In this document: piece after piece, positions 1 through 10,318 of the stretch
Numbering within the stretch: the first letter of the stretch is position 1
Layout of the letters: the number at the start of each line of letters is the position of its first letter
Assembly: GCF_902806685.2 (NCBI RefSeq)
Contig: NC_048556.1
Span: forward strand, 5,642,001-5,706,000
Length of the DNA stretch: 64,000 bases
Origin: Maniola hyperantus
Lineage: Eukaryota; Arthropoda; Insecta; Lepidoptera; Nymphalidae
Direction of reading: 5' to 3'
Notes under the pieces: model-generated
Database searches by the model: none
Seen by the model: only the letters and a program-made list of their open reading frames with translations
What the model was told of the DNA's origin: nothing
Program-made: the position numbers and the translations under genes

Positions 1-26
1 ATTTGCAGGACTTATAAAGTGCTAAT

Positions 27-92
27 TTTGCTCGAATTTCATCTCGTACTTTGCACTCTAGCAAAGTAAGAGTTGAAATTCGAGCAAAAATA
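27..92. repeat. Foldback hairpin
   Basis: Arms built around tttgctcgaatttca and its reverse complement tgaaattcgagcaaa, separated by a short spacer. Likely a MITE remnant. Confidence 0.6.
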
Positions 93-349
93 CAATATGC
101 CTCGAGTCTTAACCGTAAATCACTTTCATAAAATACCTAAAAAATGTCACAGAACAGTAAATAAAATTGATTAATACTTTAAAAAATTTGCACTCAAACA
201 CATTAAATACATTTAAACAATAAAAAAATTATATAAACTCTTGTTTGCACACCCATCTGCAATAGAATCAAAACTTTTCTTACAGAAGCATCGTTTCACG
301 TTAACGGTCTAGAGTTTCCCATTCACTGTAAAGCCGCGATTACAGTTAC

Positions 350-512
350 TAATAATTTTTACTCACGTAAGTTTCTTACGTAATTAATCAACAGCAAATT
401 TACTAAGGTAAATGTACTATGACTAATGTATAAGAGTCATGTTTACATTAGTAAATTTATCGTAAGTTAAACATGTAAGCTACTTACGTAAGTAAAACTT
501 ACAAGTGTATCA
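350..512. mobile_element. Foldback element with ttacgtaagt arms
   Basis: Left side 'ttactcacgtaagtttcttacgta' type sequence and right side 'cttacgtaagtaaaacttac' type sequence form imperfect inverted arms, with a second inner pair (agtaaatttat / caaatttactaa). No coding content. Confidence 0.5.
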
Positions 513-587
513 GAGACATAATCTGTGATTTGTTGTAGTAATGACTTCAGCAAACCACAGACAAATGTGTCTAAAAACATTTTATCT

Positions 588-735
588 GGTTAACTGCAAA
601 CTGTAGTTTGTAAGTTATTGCCAAAAACAATGGGAGTTTACAATGTTTCCAAAAAAGTTTGCTACATAAGACCACACAAACACCAGTTTTTGACAATTCC
701 CATGTTTTTCTGGCGATAACTGACAAACTACTGCA
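588..735. mobile_element. MITE, ggttaactgc family, copy 1
   Basis: Terminal inverted repeats 'ggttaactgcaaactgtag' and the complement near 'ctactgcattg'. Inner block with 'gttattgcca' / 'ggcgataac' and 'gctacataagacc'. A second copy lies at 16779-17030. Confidence 0.6.
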
Positions 736-1097
736 TTGATCTCTCTATACACACAATATGCAGACTGTGATGGTCAAATAAGAATGTCTATGACTTTTCA
801 TTATTGAACTTTGACCGAAAACCTCTAGACCGATGGCTGTGATCGACACCGTAAAGTTCATCAATAAATGGCGGATTGATATATTCACACCCACACTCCG
901 TGAGGATTTTTATTGGTCGGTGCTGCATTTTCTAGTTGCCTCGGTGAACCTATTATTCTACGTGCGCTTCCTGCCTTGCATAAACCTGAAACAATGATTG
1001 GATAATATGATGACGCTCGAGGCATGTTGTGGCAGAGAGAAAACTATATAAACTTGGAAAGTTTTCAGGGAGTTTTGAAAATTGGTAATCAGCACCC

Positions 1098-1317
1098 TTA
1101 TTAATGCCAAAGTGTGTTTGTTTGTTGGTTTATTGGTTAGTTGGTTTGTCGTTCAATCATGTCGCAACGGTGCAACGGATTGACGTGATTTTTTGCATGG
1201 GTATAGATAAAGACCTGGAGAGTGACATAGGCTACTTCTTATCCCGGAAAATCAAAGTTCCCACGGGATTTTTAAAAACATAATTCCACGTGGACGAAGT
1301 CGCGGGCAACAGCTAGT
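1098..1317 (-). mobile_element. Lepidopteran SINE-like element, family A
   Basis: Carries the acttcgtccacgtgg box and the ttttaaaaatcccgtggga block. Its far end has the 'gcaccgttgcgacatgattga' variant shared with the copy at 33185-33405. Confidence 0.75.
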
Positions 1318-1508
1318 CTTATATATTTCGACGAGCTCTTTTCGAATTTTCACTTGGTCACTTCGTTTCGTAGCCGCTCGCGCCCAGAAACAGTTTTTTG
1401 ACTGAATATCTCCTTGCAGTCGCATTTTAAGTTGAAAATTTAGTTATGCAAGTAATAATATTAAACTAAAAGAAAAAAACCATAGTAACCTTTTTTTGTA
1501 AAATGAAT

Positions 1509-1682
1509 TTCACCGCGATTAATAACCCTCATCTGGTGACAGAAGGACTGGCTCATTTTTTGCGCGACGGATCAGCCCGGCTGTCCAGCGCGGAAATGTA
1601 GCCAGTATTCTTGGCAACATTCCACACGAACAGGATTTGTATAGTAATTAGGTAAGGATAGCTTCAAGTTTTATTGAAATAA
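1509..1682 (+). mobile_element. LINE 3' remnant (ORF C-terminal type)
   Basis: About 170 bp closely matching 37473-37715, including 'catctggtgacagaag', 'ggctcattttttgcgc' and the 3' end 'tagtaattaggtaagg'. The open frame seen in the other copy is broken here by a stop. Confidence 0.65.
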
Positions 1683-1683
1683 C

Positions 1684-1903
1684 TAGCTTATGCTCGCAAC
1701 TTCGTCCGCGTGGACTATACAAATTTCAAACCCCAATTAAGTCACCCCCTTAGGGGTTGAATTTTCAAAAATCCTTAGCGGATGCCTACGTCATAATATA
1801 TATCTGCATGTCACATTTCAGCCCGATCCGTCCAATAGTTTGAGCTGTGCGTTGATAGATCAGTCAGTCAGTCAGTCACCTTTTCCTTTTATATATTTAG
1901 ATA
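1684..1903 (+). mobile_element. SINE-like element, family B, abutting RASSF8 exon 9 donor
   Basis: Opens 'gcttatgctcgcaacttcg', has 'caaatttcaaacccc', 'cccttaggggttgaa' and 'gatagatcagtcagtcagt', and ends 'ccttttatatatttagat' overlapping the donor of RASSF8 exon 9 (1902-1908). Confidence 0.8.
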
Positions 1904-1908
1904 ATTAC

Positions 1909-3407
1909 CATCTAGTGGATGTCGTAACTCATCCACGCTGCCCGTGAGACTCTGTAGATTGGCTTCCTTCATCTCCTGAACCAACCGCTCCACTTGCCGC
2001 TTCTTCTCCATTATGGCATTCTCTAGGACACCAACCTAAAATACATAATTATGGTTTTTCTATATATTTCTAACTAGAAGTTTGGTAGGCGTGAGGCGAG
2101 GCGTCCATTGGACGGTAACCTGTCACTCACAGACAACTCGGCAAGCTTCCAAAACAGGTCGGCAATCGCAGGTCCAGCGTACTTGTAATAGCAGAGGTCA
2201 GTGCTCACAGCCAGCAGACTGTCGCAAAACTTTTTTAAAGAATATTAGCCACGTTTATCATGATTAATATTCCCTTTTCCCCTCCAACTAAGCGTAAAGC
2301 TTAGTAGTGTTAGATTAGGAGATAGAGAATAGATATAATATAAAGGATAGAACTTACGAGTAATAGAGCAACGGGTGGGGGTTAAATCGCGGAGCTTTCG
2401 GATTGCAATTCGCTCCTTAACCGTTGAGCTATTGAGACTTATTAAACTTATTAAAACTGACAGCAAAAGCTTACCATCTAATGGACGCCATAGATTAAAT
2501 TCAAATCTAGCGATAGGTTTTTGAATATGGTAATTTGGATTACAAACGATTACAAGCTCAAAAGAAAAAGAGCAGAGCCTTTTTAATGTTATTAGGTACT
2601 AGCTAATGGCCGCGACTTCGTCCGCGTGGATTTAGGTTTTTGAAAATCCCGTGGGAACCCTATGATTTTCCGGGATAAAAAGTAGCCTATGTCCTTCCCC
2701 GAGGATGCAAGCTATCACTGTACCAAATTTCGTAAAAATCGGTTGAATGGATGGGCCGTGAAAGGCTCTAGCAGACAGACAGACAGGCACACTTTCGCAT
2801 TTATAATATTAAGTATGGGTTGGTAGTAAGTACGCACCTCTCTTTTAAGATTCTCTGCAGTGAGATGGTTGATTTCGGTGGCGTGTTTCGCCTGCTGTAT
2901 CTGCGTTTGAAGATTCTCCACTTCCGCCAGCATCGAACGCTCCAGTGCTTGCCTGAAATTGCATCAAGGCCAAGGCTAAACTTAAGGTCTCATTAGACGA
3001 ATGAAATAAGTAGAAATCGTATTCAAAAGATCTGCCATATCATTAAAAATAAAACCGGCCAAGTGCGAGTCAGGCTCGCGCAATGAGGGTTCCGGACTAC
3101 AGTCGTATTTTTTCAACATTTTGCAGGATAATTCAAAAACTATGATGCATAAAAATAAATAAAAATCTGCTTTAGAATGCACAGGTAAAGCCCTTTCATA
3201 ATATGATACCCCACTTGATATAGTTATCTTACTTATTACTATATACTTATACTAATTATTAGTTCATGACCACAATTTAATTTTTTTTGTGTGATCTAAC
3301 CCTAAATTCACGCTTTTCAGATTTTTCCCCTTAAGCCAGCTATAAGACCCACCTACCTGCCAAATTTCATAATTCTAGGTCAACGGGAAGTACCCTGTAG
3401 GTTTCTT

Positions 3408-3439
<32 letters not shown>

Positions 3440-6400
3440 ACAAAGTGATCCTATAAGGGTTCCGTTTTTCCTTTTGAGGTACGGAACCCTAAAAAATTAG
3501 AATAGTTTTTAAAATTCACGCTATATACTCTATCCTCGGAGAGAAGTTAGTATAGGGCTCTCTCTGTTACGTAATCCCATACAAATGATAGAGACGAAAA
3601 ACTTAGTGGGCGTTAGCCATTTTGAGTTGGCAGCCAATCACAAACGAGACTATGTTTTCGAATTGAATTCCGAACGTTTTTCGAATGTTTTTTGAATTGG
3701 TTGGCCACTCGAAATGATTAACGCCCACTGAGTTTTTGGTCTGTCATTCGTATGAGACTACGTAACAGAGAGAGCCCTTGCTAACATCTCTCCGTGGATA
3801 GAGTACAGTAATTTTTAGGGTTCCGTACCTCAAAAGGAAAAACGCAACCCGTATAGGATCACTTTGTTGTCTGTCTGTCCGTCTGTCTGTCAAGAAACCT
3901 ACAGGGTACTTCCCGTTGACCTAGAATCATGAAATTTGGCAGGTAAGAAGATTTTATAGCTGACATTTGGGGAAAAATCTGAAATCCGTGAATTTAGGGT
4001 TAGATCACACAAAAAAAAAATTAAATTGTGGTCATGAACTAATAATTAGTACTTTCAACTTTCGAAGTGAGTGACTATATCAAGTGGGGTATCATATGAA
4101 AGGTCTTCACCTGTACATTCTAAAATAGATTGTTATTTATTTTTATGAATCATAGTTTTTGAATTGTCGTGCAAAATGTCGAAAAAATACGACTGTAGGT
4201 TTTTTTCTTTATTTTCTTACCTATTCTCCTGCTGACGACTGCTAACAACGCGCTGTTCATTATGTATATCCTCCATAAGCTTCCGGATTTTATTCTTACA
4301 CTGTAGCAACTCGGTTTCGCAGTTCGCGAGTTTGGATCGCACTAAAACTATCTCAGACTTTAGCGTCTTTTCATTTTGTTTGGCTATTTCACTTTCTTCT
4401 TCCACATAGTTGAGTGCTTGTACCTGTGGACATATCAACTAGTATATCCCTCGTTACACACGTAATACATCTAAATATATAAAAGGATTGACTGACTCAC
4501 TGATCTATCAACACACAGCTCAAACTACTGGACGGATTAGGCTGAAATTTGGCATGCAGATAGCTTTTATGATGTAGGCATCTAAGAAAGGATTTTTGAA
4601 AATTCAACCCCTAAATTCAAACCCAAAAGGGGGTGAAATAGGGGTTTGAAATTTGTGTAGTCCACGCGGATGAAGTCGCGAGCATAAGCTAGTCTTCTAA
4701 TTCTACTTCCCGCCAAGAGATGTCACCCGCGAATTATTCCGCGTGAGTTTTTAAGTTTTCACAAATCCCGTGGGAACTCTTTGATTGCTATCTCGACGTG
4801 TCGCGTATTATACAAATATGACTGAATGTAACATTTTTGTCAAGTATATTATGTAGGCCGTAGACCATAGCTAGCTAATAAAAACAAAAGTGGTGGCAAA
4901 AACAATAAAGATGATGGGAACTGTTTTATGAGAACAGAAAGCTTTGTAATGTGTTAGGTCTGACTTTATTCTTAATGTCAAAGGTTAATTCAAAGGTGCA
5001 CACTGATTCATAGCATTATTCAAACAAGTTTATATACAAATTATAAAAGACATAGCAAGGGCAAAAACTTCATTACAAAGTTTTTGTATCAATTTATGAT
5101 ATAATGGCTTGTTTGTATCTAAATAGGTATAATTTTAATGCCATGCCGTGTTATAATTTATGGTAATATAATAACTTGTCTATAACTGAACTAGGACAAT
5201 AATAATGTTCCTGTTTAGAATGAAAATTACTCCTATAGGTAGGTACTTTTATCCATCTTTGAAAAGAGTTTTTTGCTGGTTCTCAATAGGTAATGCATTC
5301 TTAACCAGTGGTTGCTGCATTTGACGATTCAAAAGTACTTTTTATTTGACAAAAAATCTTTCAATTTCTATTTCACATCCGAATAAATATTTTGAGAGAT
5401 TATCTTTGTACACCCGCAGCTTCATCTGCATGGATTTAGGTTTTTAAAAATCCTATGGCAACCCTTTAATTTGTAACCTATGCTCTTCAGGTTGCAAATT
5501 TCTCTGTACCAAATTTCGTCAAATTCGGTTAAGCGGATGAGCCCAAATAGGTAACAGACAAACATGAAAACACAATTTATTAATCTAAATATAATATAAA
5601 AGGAAAAGGTGACCGACTGACTGACTGACTGATCTATCAACGCACAGCTCAAACTACTGGACGGATCGGGCTAAAATTCGGCATGGAGATAGCTGTTATG
5701 ACGTAGGCATCCGCTAAGAAAGGGTTTTTGAAAATTCAACCCCTAAGGGGTTTGAAATTTGTGTAGTGCACGCGGACAAAGTCGCGGGCATAAGCTAGTA
5801 TGGATATATTAGTATAGATTTACCTGTTCAGTACTGATTCGAAGTTGATTATCAGTGGAACTGATCTGCTGCTGTAATAACTCCACTTGTCTTTCTTGTT
5901 CCCGTCCTTTGTTCTCCCAAAACCCAATTTCAGCGTCATACTGTGAAAAGAAATATTAAAAATACTATAGTATGCGACAGGTCGAGAAGGCAATTGGGGA
6001 GGGGACTCCTCGCACACTCGCACTGCACCCGCGCTAACCCGGTGCGGACGAGCGCGGATGACGTGCGGTGGCGTACCGGTGACGTACCCCCACCTCATAC
6101 CCCGACTGCCATATCAACTATAGATAGCCTGCGACTTCGTCCGCGTTCGTAAGTTTCGGTATTTCACAATTCCTTGAGTGGGAAATCTTTGATTTTCCGG
6201 GACAAAAAGTAATCTATATCCGTCTCTGGGATACAAGCTAGTTGTGCCAAATAAATAATGTCCATGATTTGGATTCAGGTTATTCAAAAATCTCATGGCA
6301 AACTCTTTGATTTTCTGTGATAAAAAGTAAGCCTAGCCTATAAGCATATAAGGCTTCTTTACTCCAGGTTGACAGGAGACATGTGCGGAGGCCTGCAAGT

Positions 6401-9400
6401 AGTGCTGTTAGGGCCTAGGTGACTTTCTATTATTTACCTTGATTAGATCAACTTGTTGGCTGGACAGTTTCTCCCTCTGATAGTTCACTAGTGACACCAG
6501 TTCCCTGTATTGACTGTTGTAGCACACAGCCTCGGGACTGCGCTCTTCCTCTGGTCTCTCCGTCAGGTTGACAGGAGACATGTGCGGAGGCCTGCGAGTA
6601 GTGCGGTTAGGGGACTTTCTTAAAGCTGAGGGCGGTGGGGGTGACCTGTATGGCGGTGGTGGGTCTCTGTTAAATGTTAAAAATTATTGACACTTAAGCG
6701 GATATATTGATTAAAGTTAGAAGGATAGTGCAATAATAACAGGGAATATATTAATACAAATAAATGATATTTGATAAAATTGTCAAGTGTTAATGAATAA
6801 TAAAACTTTTTTAATAAAATGAGGAACTGGTGAACTGAGCTGGACTAGACCTATTTTTTACTCAATTTTTTAATTGCAGTGTCTTGATCTATTATTTTCA
6901 ATTAAAATAGCCTCAAAGTGAGTTTCCTTCAAAAAGTGCATTTACTTTCAAAATCAGATTAGTGCAATACTAAAGAACTTTAAAATTCAATTGAATTCTA
7001 ATTTTTTTGCCATCCTGTAATGTTTAATTTTGTGAACTAGTGTCGTTCTGTATCCTGTCAGCTCCTCAAATCAAAGGTCTCTTAACTATTTACAGCATTG
7101 ATATTATGTATCATCAGTGACGTTAATCTGTGTAACTGTTATGAAATATAACTTAATAACATGATAATAGCTAATACATAGACACTGCTAACTAAGTATG
7201 AGATCCTTAAAGTGTACTTTGACTTTTATTTAGAGTTAAATCAAGACAGATTAATTATGGCGCTGACAAAAATCTTTCTTGTTTTAACTTTGTCTTAAGT
7301 CTAAAGAAAGTCAATATGCACTCCTAAAATCGTAAATCAATATGGGTTGATGTTTTTTGTCAGCCCTAGCACAGACTAATCTGTTTGGGCTGCAAATTAC
7401 AAACAACCTCAATTTTTTCTCTAATGCTTTAGTTTACAAAGTAAGGAGTAACTTACGTTTACTTTGCTCAAACGCATCAACTAAATACGCACGTTGTTGT
7501 ACACTTCCATTACTTTTATTTATAAAATATATTACATTATTATTATTATTTTTAGTATGTAATGATCTCTTATATATTATAATCCTTATTATGATATGTA
7601 TTCATAAGTTTTATAACATATATATACCATTAATATACCTCAGTCACTAATTTTCCGTGCTTAACCGCATAAATGAAATAAAACAGGAAACCATGGTAAA
7701 CATTAACTCGGACCCTACGATACAGGTCACCTCCTAGTGTAGGGTCCACTGGTAAAAGTTTATGAAATGTGCAAGCAAGCATAATATACCTACACTTAGT
7801 TACATATTATTATCACCACTTGTAATCTGTAATTGTAATTAATACTTATATGTACTTGTACCAATACTTTTGAGAAATAAACGATTTATTTATTTATTTA
7901 TTTACTTTTCTTTAGTCTATAAATAAATACATATAGATAAAATAGATTTCTGATACTGATCGCTTGATCCTTACCTGTAAGGTGGGACATCTTTAAGCAC
8001 GGGGCTGTTAGACTCTGGGGATTTGGTTTGCTGCACCCCCTTCACCACACCCACAGGGTTCCCAGGGGAGGTGTTATTTACATTGTTATGTGTGGGGGTT
8101 GAGTTAGTCCTGTTCGGTGAGCTTTGTTTGTCTGATATGTTTGGACTGGATGTGTTATGACTCCTGGTGACAATAATTACATGCTATACTTGAGGAAACT
8201 AGATATTTATGGCCAAGTCAATTTATTTTTTTTAAAGATCGTTTAACAAATCCAATTTAGACACAGCAAAAAACCACGAAGGTTTAAAAAGTGTCATTCC
8301 ATCTACTTATTGATACATAATAATAGTGTTATAGTATAGGTCAATAAGTGTTTCTATAAACAATTTACATTGTTTATAGAAACACTTATTGATTTCAGAT
8401 GTTGAGTCTTACCAAATAATAACATTTTTTTATACGCACACTGCGTGGGGTGCAGACTCGAGACGACAGTGTCTTGAATGTAGTATATGTGTTAGTATGA
8501 ATGTAAGTTTGTATGTATTATTTGCCTGTATGCTACAATAGCGTTTCAACATAATGTTTAATATGTCAATAGATTTTGTGAATAAAAGTTATAAAAGACA
8601 AACAAGTTGCAGATACCCAGTTTTTGAAACCCCTCTGATTTTCCAGGATAAAAGTAGCCTATGCAAAGAGTCAAGCCAGTCCATTACTCCATTGCAAAGT
8701 GATTGAAAGACAAACCAACAAACAATCACACTTTCATATTTATAATATAGGTAGGTAGTGATAATTGATACTCAAAATTGCCAAAAACTGATATAGTGAT
8801 ATACAATGTTCTTCTTTGCAGATATTGATATTTATGTACATATATCACATACAGGCTTTAATTTTTTTTTATATTTGTCATCCATACTAATATTATAAAT
8901 GCAAAAGTGTGTCTGCCTGTCCGTCTGACTGTCTGCTAGCCTTTCACAGCCCATCCGTTCAACCGATTTTGACGAAATTTGGTACAGCGATAGATTGCAT
9001 CCCGGGGAAGGACATAGGCTACTTTTTATCCCGAAAAATCAAAGAGTTCCCACGGGATTTTTAAAAACCTAAATCCACGCGGACGAAGTCGCGGGCATCA
9101 TCTAGTTTTTGATAATAGTCATGTAGATAAACATACCCATTTCCAATAGGTGATCTAGAGTTATTGGTAGGTTGTACTAGTTTTTGGTTGTTGCTGCTAT
9201 TGTCAGATCTTCTTAATATAAATTGAATATCATTGGAGTATTCACCCCATTTCATCAGGATCTAAAATTATAACATAATAAGCTATAAAATCGACATGTA
9301 TATAAATGGAGAAACAGACAGACTGACATAAATCAACTATGCAGTTCACTGGTTGCAGAAAACTTTGGATTTTACATTTAGTTCATTAAAAGTAAAGTAA

Positions 9401-10318
9401 AAGTAAGTAAAATATGCTTTATTGTACACCAAAACCAAAACAATAGACATATAACAAAGATAGCATGTACATTACCTATGTATTTTTCAAAATGTACCTG
9501 AGAAATGCAACATAGAAAAAATCTATGATAACTTATAATATACAATGCAAAAGATATCACCAGAAATGGCAGTGGAAAGCTTAAAAAATTTCAGTCCAGT
9601 ATAATATTTATATAATCATTAATTTTGTAATATTAATTATGTCAAAAAGTGGAAAGTAACAATATAAGCCATTATTTTGCCTTTTGAGAAATGGATAGGT
9701 GGCGATAGTTTTAAGACTATCTATAGCTTTTTTCTTTACACAATAGATTTAAGACCAAATTGTACCACATTCTAGCAAATAAACACTATTTCTATTTCTA
9801 TTTCTATTTCTATTACAATATTAAAATTAATAAGTAATTATTTACCTTTAGTGGAAATTCCTGTGGAGCTAAAAGTCGTTCATTATTCCTCCATCTCTCT
9901 ATCAAAGTGAATCTGCCCACTTTGCCAGTGGCATGAGCCAAAGCAAACACTACATCCTATATGTAAATAAAAATATTCTTAAACAAAGGTTTATCAACAA
10001 GTTCACATTTATGTCATTTTGGATGTAGATGTGTTTTAATTTTAGAAGAATTCATATGGGTCTAAAATAATTTCCTATTTTGGGATCAAAACAAAACGAC
10101 TACATTAGTTAAAAACAAAACGTCAGTCGAACATTTTTTGTTTGTTTTGCATTTAATATCCTCATATATAATTATGCTTATGGAAAGTGAGATTAGAAAG
10201 CTATGCTTTCATAATAATTATTAGCGATGGGAAATAATCTACTGACCTGACAAGTCGTGGTCTCCGTCACCCCACAAACAATCCTTTGTATTCCCTCGAC
10301 CCAGACCTTTAACTCCAT
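1909..10318 (-). CDS. RASSF8: RASSF8-type Ras-association/coiled-coil protein, 3' end beyond window
   Basis: Nine exons read on the minus strand: 10247-10318, 9846-9956, 9137-9261, 7975-8163, 6438-6666, 5824-5940, 4221-4423, 2838-2952 and 1909-2035, all with GT/AG borders and one continuous frame (429 codons plus one base). The protein opens [20 protein letters not shown], the N-terminal RA domain of the RASSF7/8 group. The RA domain runs through [20 protein letters not shown] to [14 protein letters not shown] (exons 1-3). A Ser/Asn/Pro-rich linker follows (exons 4-5), with a [12 protein letters not shown] stretch. From [19 protein letters not shown] in exon 5 onward the protein is Glu/Gln/Lys-rich coiled coil. 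Family members bind Ras-like GTPases weakly, and Drosophila RASSF8 acts at adherens junctions with ASPP in growth control. Exon 9 ends at a donor, so at least one more exon lies before position 1; I saw no convincing candidate in 1-1908. Several introns begin inside or next to transposable elements. Confidence 0.9.
2224..2440 (-). mobile_element. tRNA-headed SINE, copy 1
   Basis: On the minus strand 'tctcaatagctcaacggtta' gives a box A-like start, followed by 'cgcttagttggaggggaaaa' and 'gtggctaatattcttt'. Same family as 12866-13036; box B is decayed here. Confidence 0.65.
2597..2819 (+). mobile_element. SINE-like element, family A, near-complete
   Basis: Starts 'ctagctaatggccgcgactt', contains 'ttccgggataaaaagtagcc', 'ttcgtaaaaatcggttgaa' and 'cagacagacagac', and ends 'tttataatattaagtatgg'. 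It ends ~12 bp from the RASSF8 exon 8 donor. Confidence 0.85.
3048..3495 (+). mobile_element. Non-autonomous element 'ggccaagtgcgagtc', full copy
   Basis: Starts 'ccggccaagtgcgagtcagg', includes 'agggttccg', 'tagaatgcacaggtaaagcc', 'ttctaggtcaacgggaagta' and 'cagacagacagac', and ends 'ggtacggaaccctaaaaa'. It is the left arm of a large inverted repeat with 3815-4196. Confidence 0.8.
3526..3805. mobile_element. MITE, 'ctctctctgttacg' family, copy 1
   Basis: Long terminal inverted repeats: 'tactctatcctcgga', 'gctctctctgttacgtaat', 'gagacgaaaaactcag' and their complements. Sits between two inverted copies of the 'ggccaagtgcgagtc' element. Related to 32181-32491. Confidence 0.8.
3815..4196 (-). 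mobile_element. Non-autonomous element 'ggccaagtgcgagtc', inverted copy
   Basis: Reverse complement of 3048-3495 lacking its extreme 5' end. Starts 'tagggttccgtacctcaaaa' and ends near 'aaaatacgactgtagg', ~20 bp from the donor of RASSF8 exon 7. Confidence 0.8.
4467..4693 (-). mobile_element. SINE-like element, family B
   Basis: Reads from 'atatataaaaggattgactg' through 'atctatcaacacacagctc' to 'gtcgcgagcataagctag'; well preserved. Confidence 0.8.
5415..5803. mobile_element. Family A (+) joined to family B (-) SINE-like copies
   Basis: 5415-5582 is a decayed family A copy ('catggatttaggtttttaaa'). 5583-5803 is a family B copy in the opposite orientation, ending 'gtcgcgggcataagctag', ~15 bp from the RASSF8 exon 6 donor. 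Confidence 0.75.
5966..6122. mobile_element. GC-rich foldback element, family D
   Basis: 'tatgcgacaggtcgagaagg', then a GC-rich middle with 'acccgcgctaacccggtgcg', then 'accccgactgccatatcaac'. One of five copies (also 11481-11718, 19025-19104, 19489-19618, 53277-53400). It lies ~25 bp upstream of the exon 6 acceptor. Confidence 0.7.
6123..6345 (+). mobile_element. Decayed family A fragments
   Basis: Two partial units each with 'tttgattttcc/t' and 'gggataaaaagta' variants in tandem; heavily diverged. Confidence 0.6.
6365..6428 (-). repeat. Partial duplicate of RASSF8 exon 5 in the adjoining intron
   Basis: 64 bp closely matching exon 5 sequence at 6564-6620 ('ggagacatgtgcggaggcct' in both), with a 7-bp insertion (cctaggt) and a few changes. 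It ends just before the exon 5 donor (6431-6437). Confidence 0.9.
7690..7912 (+). mobile_element. LINE-type 3' tail with (attt)n
   Basis: Ends 'ttttgagaaataaacgattt' followed by attt repeats, the usual form of a lepidopteran LINE 3' end. A longer 7357-7650 open frame just before it is AT-rich and unrecognisable. Confidence 0.5.
8341..8392. repeat. Perfect 24-bp inverted repeat, 4-bp loop
   Basis: Arms 8341-8364 and 8369-8392 are exact reverse complements (tcaataagtgtttctataaa at the left edge) with loop ttac. In a RASSF8 intron. Confidence 0.95.
8606..8750 (+). mobile_element. Decayed family A copy
   Basis: 'tgattttccaggataaaagt' and 'tcatatttataatatag' mark the body and tail. Confidence 0.6.
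8886..9108 (-). mobile_element. SINE-like element, family A, near-complete
   Basis: Reads 'actaatattataaatgcaaa' through 'gggacataggctactttttatc'-type sequence to 'gcggacgaagtcgcgggcat'. Runs into the 3' side of RASSF8 exon 3's intron. Confidence 0.85.
9360..9815. mobile_element. Retroelement-like tail with (tttcta)n
   Basis: Begins 'atatgctttattgtacacca' and ends 'agcaaataaacac' followed by five tttcta units (to ~9813). No coding match seen. Confidence 0.45.

Larger units (their letters stand above)
1..1908. other. RASSF8 downstream intron, repeats only
   Basis: No exon recognised. Holds several foldbacks (below), an RTE-tailed SINE-like element, a LINE 3' remnant and a second SINE-like element that runs up to the exon 9 donor. 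Confidence 0.6.

Noticed and set aside
3405..3445. Short regular 'cagacagacaga' array (CRISPR-like spacing considered)
   Set aside because: Simple tetranucleotide repeat that is part of the SINE-like and 'ggccaagtgcgagtc' families; not a CRISPR array.
7357..7650. 97-codon Leu/Ile-rich frame
   Set aside because: AT-rich intron sequence running into a LINE-type tail; no membrane-protein family recognised and no conservation evidence.
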